A model generated the notes under the pieces. It made no database searches and had not been told where the DNA came from. It saw only the letters and a list, made by a program, of their open reading frames with translations. A stretch of DNA of 64,000 bases from Adiantum capillus-veneris. Taxonomy: Eukaryota; Streptophyta; Polypodiopsida; Polypodiales; Pteridaceae. Below are positions 57,566 to 64,000 of this stretch, piece after piece; the stretch's first letter is position 1; each line of letters opens with the position of its first letter. The translations under genes were made by a program, and so were the position numbers. The stretch spans positions 90,212,529 to 90,276,528 of the forward strand of contig CM043959.1 in NCBI GenBank assembly GCA_014529385.2. The letters run 5' to 3'.

Positions 57566-59551
57566 ATGTCTGACGGTTTCAGTCAGATTGTTACTGAGAA
57601 GCTTGAGAAAAATAACTACCCTGCATGGAAGTTCAGAATAACAAATTTCCTAAAAGGAAAAGGTTATTGGGACTATGTAGAAGGAGACAATGAAAAGGAA
57701 CCAGAGATTCCCGAGGCAAATGCTACAGCAGAACAAAGGAAAGCTTTGAGGGACTGGCAACAAAGCCAGAGCAAAGTGATGTATTGGCTGTCTATGAGCA
57801 TCATAGATGGCATGATGGGCTATCTACAGGATGCTAAAAACCCCGCCATTGCATGGAGAAACTTAGTCAGAGTGTTCGAGGTGAACACCAAGGCCAGGAA
57901 GCTTCAACTAAAGTCGGAGCTAAATCAGGTTAAGAGGAACAACCTCTCAATCAATGATTATGCCTTGAATATCAAGAGTATCATTGAGGCTCTTGGATCT
58001 ATTAAAGTCTCAGTGGAAGACAATGACATTGTCCGTGCATGCTTGGATGGTATAGGAGATGAGTATGTACATTTTAGGTCTTCCATGAATACAAGAGACG
58101 ACATCCCCGTGTTCCAAGATTTGATTTCTATGCTTATTCTTGAGGAGAAGAACCTTGACACATCTTCTTCTCATGGCAGAAATAATTCTGAACAGGCCTT
58201 CTATTCTAACTCCAACAGAGGTAGAGGTAGAGGTCGTGGTCGAGGCCCAAGGGGTTGCAGGGGCCAATTTCTGGAAGGTCAATCAAATCAAAACAATACA
58301 GGTGGCAGGGGAAACCAGTCTCAAGGCAGGGGGAGTCAAAGAGGTCGTGGTGCAGGATCAAGCAGGCAGCAACATACTCCAGATAGTAGAGAATGTTGGA
58401 CTTGTGGTGAAAGAGGTCACATGTCACGTGACTGTCCAAAGGGAAAAGCAAGTAGAAAGAGAGAACACGGCAACTATGCATCTACTAGCAGAGATGCAGA
58501 TGACAGCAAAAACGAGCGCATGTTTGTTATGCAACATGTAATGAATACAATGATTGCAGAGAATTCCACCCAAGATGATGTTTGGTATGTGGATTCAGGT
58601 GCCTCTAATCACATGATGTCTCGTGGAGAGTGGTTTAGAGATATGCGCAAACCAGATGTGTCAGGCTATGTGCAGACAGGAGATGACAGAGCTCACCCCA
58701 TTGCTCATGTAGGGGACATACCTCTAAATACGAAGAGTGGAAAATCAAAGTACTTAGCAGATGTACTTCATGTCCCAAACATTACAAAGAATCTTGTTTC
58801 TGTTGGACAAATGGTTGAGCAGGGTTTGCAGGTTCGCTTCAATCCAAATGGCTGTTATGTAGAAGATTTCCAGAATGGCTGTAAGCTGATCACAGAGGGC
58901 AAATGTGTGGGCAAAATGTTTACGCTGAATGTAGACATGCCTGAGGTAAAAGCTGCATTATTTTCACAGGGCACAGGTGTTGTGGCTGATGTTGACATTT
59001 GGCACAAACGCATTGGCCATGTCAATGAGCAGAGATTGCGCAGCATGCAATCAAAACAGATTGTAAAAGGTTTGCCCAAATTCAAGGTGGATGGTATGCA
59101 TAAAGTGTGTGCAGCATGCCAGTTTGGAAAACAGTCAAAGGGCTCATTTCCACATGAGCGCAATGTATATAAAAGGCCACTTGAGGTGGTGCACACAGAT
59201 GTTTGGGGTCCAACCGATACTGCAAGTATACATGGTTGCAGGTATTATGTCTCTTTCATTGATGACCATACAAGGAAAGTATGGGTCTACTTCATGCGTA
59301 ACAAAAGTGAAGTGTTTGGTCACTTTCAAGACTTCAAATTCATGATTGAGAAGGAGACAGATATGCAAATCAAGACATTGAGGTCAGATGGAGGGGGAGA
59401 GTACTTCTCCAATGATTTTTCAGATTTTCTGCGAATGCATGGTATACACAGGCAGTTTACATGCAGATATACTCCACAGCAGAATGGGGTCGCAGAAAGG
59501 AAAAACAGGCACATTGCAGAGGTTGCACGTGCATTGATGAATGAGAACTAG
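57566..59551 (+). CDS. copia gag-protease-integrase polyprotein, first part
   Basis: 661 residues from an ATG (MSDGFSQIVTEKLEKNNYPA). Gag shows WKFRITNFLKGKGYW and an RGRGRGRG stretch, then a CCHC knuckle CWTCGERGHMSRDC near residue 275. Protease is WYVDSGASNHMM. The pre-integrase zinc region is WHKRIGHVNEQRL with CAACQFGK. The integrase core has VVHTDVWGPT, LRSDGGGEYF and QQNGVAERKNRH, the full D,D,E set. The frame ends at TAG after MNEN; the next codon starts the rest in the same frame, so this is a point nonsense change. Confidence 0.93.
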   Translation: MSDGFSQIVTEKLEKNNYPAWKFRITNFLKGKGYWDYVEGDNEKEPEIPEANATAEQRKALRDWQQSQSKVMYWLSMSIIDGMMGYLQDAKNPAIAWRNLVRVFEVNTKARKLQLKSELNQVKRNNLSINDYALNIKSIIEALGSIKVSVEDNDIVRACLDGIGDEYVHFRSSMNTRDDIPVFQDLISMLILEEKNLDTSSSHGRNNSEQAFYSNSNRGRGRGRGRGPRGCRGQFLEGQSNQNNTGGRGNQSQGRGSQRGRGAGSSRQQHTPDSRECWTCGERGHMSRDCPKGKASRKREHGNYASTSRDADDSKNERMFVMQHVMNTMIAENSTQDDVWYVDSGASNHMMSRGEWFRDMRKPDVSGYVQTGDDRAHPIAHVGDIPLNTKSGKSKYLADVLHVPNITKNLVSVGQMVEQGLQVRFNPNGCYVEDFQNGCKLITEGKCVGKMFTLNVDMPEVKAALFSQGTGVVADVDIWHKRIGHVNEQRLRSMQSKQIVKGLPKFKVDGMHKVCAACQFGKQSKGSFPHERNVYKRPLEVVHTDVWGPTDTASIHGCRYYVSFIDDHTRKVWVYFMRNKSEVFGHFQDFKFMIEKETDMQIKTLRSDGGGEYFSNDFSDFLRMHGIHRQFTCRYTPQQNGVAERKNRHIAEVARALMNEN

Positions 59552-59554
59552 AAC

Positions 59555-61612
59555 ATGCCTCATCATTTCTGGGCTGAAGCTGTAAATACAGTTGTGTACA
59601 TTATGAACAGGACACCTAAAGCTGCGGTGCATGATGTAACACCTGAGGAAAAGTTTACAGGTACAAAGCCTGATTTGGCACACTTGAAAGTGTTTGGCTG
59701 CATAGCTTACGTGCATGTACCAGATGAGTTGCGTAGGAAATTGGATCCTAAAGCAGAGAAATGTATTCTTGTGGGATATTCCCTTGAACAAAAGGGGTAC
59801 AGGTGCTACAATCCTACTACACGAGAATTACGAGTGAGCAGAGATGTAGTCTTTGATGAGATGAGCAGTTGGTACAGTAATGCACATGGCACTATTGGGG
59901 CTGATGTAAAAGATGATGTGGTTGTACAAAATGTGAGGCCACAGTCACAGGTTTTGAGTGGACCACAAGAGTCCTCTTCTCGTGGCTCTGTTGAGAAACC
60001 ATGGAATGGTAGACTACGTACGCAGGTTACTCCACCAACAGGTACAGGGAATGTATCACGAAAAGGAAAGGAAAAGGTTGATGAACCTCCCTTTATGGTT
60101 GATGCATCATCAGGTTTTTCACATGTAGACATGGATTCAGATGGTTCTGAACAAAGTCTTGATGAGGAATTTGGAATTCCGGCTGTCAGGACACGTGGTG
60201 TAAGGAAAGTACAAGAAGATGCTAGAGGGCAAAGGAGTGACCAAGGACCGCGCAGATCTAATAGAGTCAGAAATCCAGTTCAGAAATTGACTTATGATGG
60301 GTATCTAGTGCATCACCAAGCCTACATGGCTAAGGTGATACAGGATGTGGAGCCCACATGTTTTGAGGATGCAGTTGGAAATGTGCATTGGGATGATGCA
60401 ATGAATGAAGAGATGGCTGCATTGGAAGCAAACGACACATGGGAGTTGGTGCCATTGCCAAGTGGCAAGAAAGCTATTGTCTGTAAATGGGTGTATAAAA
60501 CCAAGCATAAGGCTGATGGTAACATTGAGCGTCACAAGGCAAGGCTGGTCGCAAAGGGTTATGCACAGACGTATGGCATAGACTATGAGGAGACCTTTGC
60601 TCCAGTGGCAAAGATGACGACTGTGAGAGCTGCCATAGCAGTGGCTACATCTAGAGGATGGATTATGCATCAAATAGATGTAAAGAATGCCTTCTTGAAT
60701 GGTGAGTTGCAAGAGGAAGTGTATATGGATCAGCCACCTCGTTATGTCAATCCAGGTTACCCAGATTATGTATGCAGACTTCTCAAAGCTTTGTATGGTT
60801 TGAAGCAGGGCTCTAGAGCATGGTATGACAGGATTGCCAAGTATCTTGTCAGTATTGGTTTTAGGAGAGCTCATGCTGATCATTCACTCTATGTACGTGA
60901 GAGTGATGTGGGTATTGTGGTCATTACCATATATGTAGATGACCTTATTATTGTTGGTGACAATGCTATGGAGATTGACCATGTGAAGGGTCTTCTCAAA
61001 CAGGAGTTTGAAATGAAAGATTTGGGCGAGCTGCGCTACTTTCTTGGCATTGAGGTGATCAGGACTCCAGAGGGTGTATGGCTGTCACAGAGACAATATG
61101 CTTTGGACATGTTGTCAAAGTATGGTATGGCTGATTGTAAGCCGATTTCCATTCCCTTGGATGTGAATGCAAAGCTGAGTGCAGAGAAGGGTGATGTTGT
61201 TGAGGATGTCAATATGTACAGGAAGATGGTGGGTAGTCTAATCTACTTGACTATCACAAGGCCAGACTTGAGCTACACAGTAGGCTTGGAGAGTCAGTTC
61301 ATGCAGCTTCCGAGGAAGCCACATTTGGATGGAGTACGACGCACACTTAGGTATGTGCAAGGGACTCTTGACTACGCATTGTTCTATGCAGCAGATGCAC
61401 CATTAGCATTGTATGGGTATACAGATGCAGATTGGGCAGGTAGCATTGTTGATAGGAGATCTACGAGTGGCTTCATGTTCTCTTTTGGGAGTGCTGCTGT
61501 TACTTGGAGCAGCAAAATAGCAGCCTACGGTTGCTTTATCGAGCACAGAGGCCGAGTACAGAGGTGCAACAGTTGCGGCGTGCGAGGTAGCTTGGCTACG
61601 CACATTACTTGA
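59555..61612 (+). pseudogene. copia integrase end, reverse transcriptase and RNase H
   Basis: Continues in frame after the TAG with MPHHFWAEAVNT. Reverse transcriptase shows CKWVYKTKHKADGNIERHKA, DVKNAFLNGELQEEVYMDQ, LYGLKQGSRAWY and YVDDLIIVGD with the catalytic pair intact. RNase H starts YTDADWAGS. A one-base loss near 61525 shifts the frame, so WSSK is followed by out-of-frame residues instead of QPTVALSSTEAEYRG, which is found in the next frame. Confidence 0.92.
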
Positions 61613-61891
61613 GGACTTGGGAGTGCAGGTGGACCAGCAGATTGTCATTCATTGTGACAACCTCAGCAGCATGCAGTTGGCTAGGAACCCAGTGTTCCAT
61701 GCTAGGACCAAACACATAGAGGTCCATTACCACTACGTTCGAGAGCGAGTGTTGGCGGGCGACATCGACTTGGTCTACGTCAGCATAGAGGAGCAGATAG
61801 CAGATATCTTTACCAAGGCCCTCGGAGCTGAGAAGCTTCGATGTTTCCGGACTATGCTTGGACTCTGCGACATGCAGAGCTCGAGGGGGAG
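61527..61891 (+). pseudogene. copia RNase H C-terminus
   Basis: In the +1 frame the sequence reads QPTVALSSTEAEYRGATVA, LLEDLGVQVDQQIVIHCDN, ARNPVFHARTKHIEVHYHY and IADIFTKALGAEKL. It is the natural end of the polyprotein. A CTCGAGGGGGAG polypurine tract (61880-61891) follows and abuts the 3' LTR. Confidence 0.9.
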
Positions 61892-62213
61892 TGTTGAGAT
61901 GTCGAGCTCTACACCTTCAGCTGGCATCCACTACGGGTCTTGGCCGCTTACGACATTTACTCACTGGCGCGTTAGGTGACCGACACGGAGGATCTCTGCC
62001 AGTGATTCTACAGCTGGACTACACTTATAGTGCCAGCCTAGTACGCTTCTAGCGAGTTCACACTTAGTGACCGCATGTACATATGTGCTACTTTTCAGCT
62101 TTAGCACTTAGTCATTTTGTACTCTCTTTTCTGTGAAGAAGAAGAAGAAGCTTTCCATCTCTGTGTGCTTTGTGCTTGTCTTGTGTAGCTCTCTTGCATC
62201 CTCATTCTTTACA
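61892..62213 (+). repeat. copia 3' LTR (322 bp)
   Basis: Starts TGTTGAGATGTCGAG and ends CATTCTTTACA. CCCCC at 62214-62218 repeats the bases before the 5' LTR, after which gypsy LTR sequence resumes. Confidence 0.95.
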
Positions 62214-63327
62214 CCCCCCACTCTCACTCTCTCCTGCGCTCTGTCACGCCCGCTCTGTGCCCGGCTCCACACCACCGCAAGCTCGCGCTCCCTGTACACT
62301 CCCGCACCTGCACGCTATCCACACACACTCACACACACACACTCACCCGCTGCGCACACGTACATTCCCCCGTTCCCATGCACACTCGCCCACACACATG
62401 TGATTACATATACACACACACTCACGCTCGCACACACATGTACAAATACCCTCACACACCCATTCGTACACACACGCGCATATACGCACCACAAATACAA
62501 AAAAAAAACCAAAGGATTCCACGACTACGACGACAACGAAAAAGAAGGAGGTCCCAAATCACGCGCCGCCAACAACAAAAAGGAGAAATGTGCCAAAGGC
62601 ATGCCCCGGCCAACCCCGGAATGAAGTACACGCTACATCGACGCACTGGCAACACAACTTTCTCCGGCATCACGCAACCACGACGCCATTTTCAGTAATT
62701 TATAGGTTATGTTCATCATTTCTTGAGTTTTCACCCAAGCCATTGTAAAATTCCCACTTTTGTAAATTCCCTTTCTCTAGGTGATGGTCACAAAGGCCCA
62801 CCTAGAGATTCTCATCTTTTAATAAACTCCCAAAACAAACCAAGGGTCAACCACACCGGGCCCACCGCTTGCTTTGTCTCCCCGATTAGTTTACCCTAAT
62901 CACACCGGGATTACCATAATCCAAGCAGCTAACACCTATAAATTGGCACTGAGAGGTCACTATCGGGGGGGGAAAATTCATGAGAGGTTAGCACTTGGTA
63001 GAGTGTAGTGGGAAGAGTTGACACTATTGGCATCACAGGGAGGGGGCTTGTGTGATGGTTTACCTTGGGATTTGCACCATGTAAAGGGAGCCATGTCCAC
63101 CTCTCGACTCCAATGGTCGATGCACACCCGTATACACGCTCTTGGTAGCAAGCTTCACAATCATTGAGTCGTCTTAGAGAACGCACCAAATAGTTTCCAC
63201 CATCTTTTCTCCCTACCTCTTTATCACCACGGTGTGCCGCCTCGTTGGAAAAAGGTCATTTGTAAATACTGCAGAAATAATTCTCCCTCACACCCCCGAG
63301 GGTTTTCATCATTTGTCATTCTCTCAC

Positions 63328-63405
<78 letters not shown>

Positions 63406-63587
63406 ACTCTCACTCGCTGTGTGTAAGTTTGTGGTGTTCATATCATCGTGGTATGCGTCCTAGCCGCTCAAAGCTAGGTGGTGCCCCATGTTCGCTTTAC
63501 CGTGACAGGTTCGAGACGCGGCTTTCGGTCCCCGACGTTTTAGAGGCCATCGAGGCTCGGGGTTCGCTTTGCTCGTGTCAACATCGT

Positions 63588-64000
63588 GAACTCTGAAATC
63601 ACCCTTTTGACTTGTTGTTCCTCGCTTTTTAGCAATACCCATGGCGCTCTTGGAAGGTTTGTTTGGCCCGCTACATTGGTGAAAGGCCACAACTCTGGCA
63701 TCTTTCCAACTGAATGCAAATCATCTCGTGAAGCTCGATTGTCTTTCATTCCCATGATTGTCTTCCATAGGAGCTCTCCCAAATTCTTAAATATATGCAT
63801 TGGACCCAGCAAATGGTTAATTAGTAGATCACCCCAGTACGGCAATGTATGGAGAATGGAAAAATGTTTCATTCTTCCTGGAACAGGTTTCCCCTCATGT
63901 TGCTCCCATCGGCGACGCCACTCTTGTACATGCATAGGACGACATTAGACGCGATCAAGCTGACCTTCGTGCAAGTGATGGCCATCTGGAAGATAATGAT
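63588..64000 (-). pseudogene. tnp2: TNP2 transposase, internal/N-terminal part
   Basis: Minus strand, running off the window. It reads LHTLPYWGDLLINHLLGPMH, IFKNLGELLWKTIMGMKDN, ASRDDLHSVGKMPELWP and PWVLLKSEEQQVKRVISEF, the conserved TNP2 block that ends just before the block at 52288. Together the two halves bracket the gypsy insertion. The usual H-N-L-D-V-M-H segment reads HLLGPMH, so one conserved acid is changed. The frame is disturbed upstream of 63935. Confidence 0.88.

Larger units (their letters stand above)
56928..62213 (+). mobile_element. Ty1/copia element, nearly intact
   Basis: 5.29 kb, plus strand, LTRs of 322 bp each with about seven differences. It is flanked by CCCCC on both sides within a C-tract. 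Primer site, gag, protease, integrase, reverse transcriptase and RNase H are all present. The coding region is broken only by one TAG (59549-59551) and one single-base shift near 61525 by my reading, making it the youngest large insertion in the window. Confidence 0.95.
52289..63583 (+). mobile_element. Tat-like Ty3/gypsy inserted in TNP2
   Basis: LTRs begin TGATAGC (52289 and 56060). The internal region carries reverse transcriptase, degenerate RNase H, second RNase H and integrase, closely related to the element at 1-6260. Removing 52289-63587 restores TNP2 as SEFTPTGCMRC, matching the family. The flanking duplication is imperfect (GCGT at the left, TCGT at the right). The 5' LTR is truncated and fused directly to reverse transcriptase, so primer site, gag and protease are gone. 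A copia element interrupts the 3' LTR. Confidence 0.9.
56060..63583 (+). repeat. 3' LTR of the Tat-like gypsy, split by copia
   Basis: The LTR consists of 56060-56927 and 62219-63583, about 2.2 kb in total, separated by the copia with its CCCCC duplication. Features are (CT)n tracts at 56249-56337, 56453-56520 and 63331-63402, C-tracts at 56549-56565 and 56910-56927, a CA-rich part (62300-62490), and a TATA box at 62937-62944. The terminal ~110 bases match the solo LTR at 43370-43477. Several open frames across the CT tracts are artefacts. Confidence 0.85.
39423..64000 (-). mobile_element. CACTA (En/Spm) transposon, 3' part, heavily nested
   Basis: The left terminus is CACTACAACAAAAA at 39423, the classic CACTA end, preceded by ATT (a possible 3 bp duplication). 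Subterminal repeats follow. A Transposase_24-type gene and TNP2 are on the minus strand. The TNP2 N-terminus runs off the right edge, so the other terminus is beyond 64000. Removing the nested elements (39981-49851 and 52289-63587) leaves about 3.4 kb of CACTA sequence in the window. Confidence 0.85.

Noticed and set aside
62133..62698. Histidine- and threonine-rich frames near 62.3 kb
   Set aside because: They are translations of CA-rich low-complexity LTR sequence following the copia 3' LTR.

Overview
The window looks like transposon-packed DNA from a large-genome land plant. Everything recognisable is a plant-type mobile element: Ty3/gypsy elements with an extra RNase H, a chromovirus, two Ty1/copia elements and a CACTA element. 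Spliceosomal GT-AG introns and long CT, GT and poly-C tracts are present. No ordinary single-copy host gene, rRNA or tRNA was recognised. Species cannot be told from the sequence; a fern or another non-flowering plant is only a guess. Almost every coding region carries stops or frameshifts.

Layout, left half. Positions 1-6260 are the 3' part of a plus-strand Tat-like Ty3/gypsy element, including a long 3' LTR. Positions 6261-14553 hold an LTR-like stretch, a (TG)n microsatellite, a decayed minus-strand reading frame (9089-12331) and a dispersed AT-rich dyad repeat. Positions 14554-28873 are a complete but defective minus-strand chromovirus with 2.8 kb LTRs, whose reverse transcriptase has been cleanly deleted. 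A plus-strand copia element (19228-24413, target duplication AAAGT) sits inside it. Positions 28874-31700 hold a protease fragment and several tandem repeat arrays. Positions 31756-39422 are another minus-strand Ty3/gypsy pol and gag.

Layout, right half. A CACTA element starts at 39423 inside that gypsy gag and runs beyond the window end. Its two transposase-associated genes are on the minus strand: a Transposase_24-type gene (50153-50735) and TNP2. TNP2 is split in two by an 11.3 kb Tat-like gypsy (52289-63583). That gypsy is itself interrupted in a poly-C tract of its 3' LTR by a nearly intact copia element (56928-62213).

The most interesting object is a separate 9.87 kb unit at 39981-49851, inserted in an AACCATAA array of the CACTA 3' region. 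It has 33 bp terminal inverted repeats (29 of 33 matching by eye) and an apparent 7-8 bp target duplication (ATAACCA). It carries four genes in a symmetric arrangement. The outer two read inward from the ends: a small intact two-exon gene with a BAH-like look, and a large decayed gene resembling an unassigned DDE-type transposase family. The inner two diverge from a promoter region full of CTATCGCG repeats: an acidic protein of unknown function, and a gene whose N-terminal half is a centromeric-histone (CENH3)-like histone fold continued into a coiled-coil extension. The CENH3-like gene was later split by a solo LTR and the acidic gene by a 288 bp MITE. A transposon carrying a CENH3-like protein is, as far as I know from memory and without a search, undescribed.
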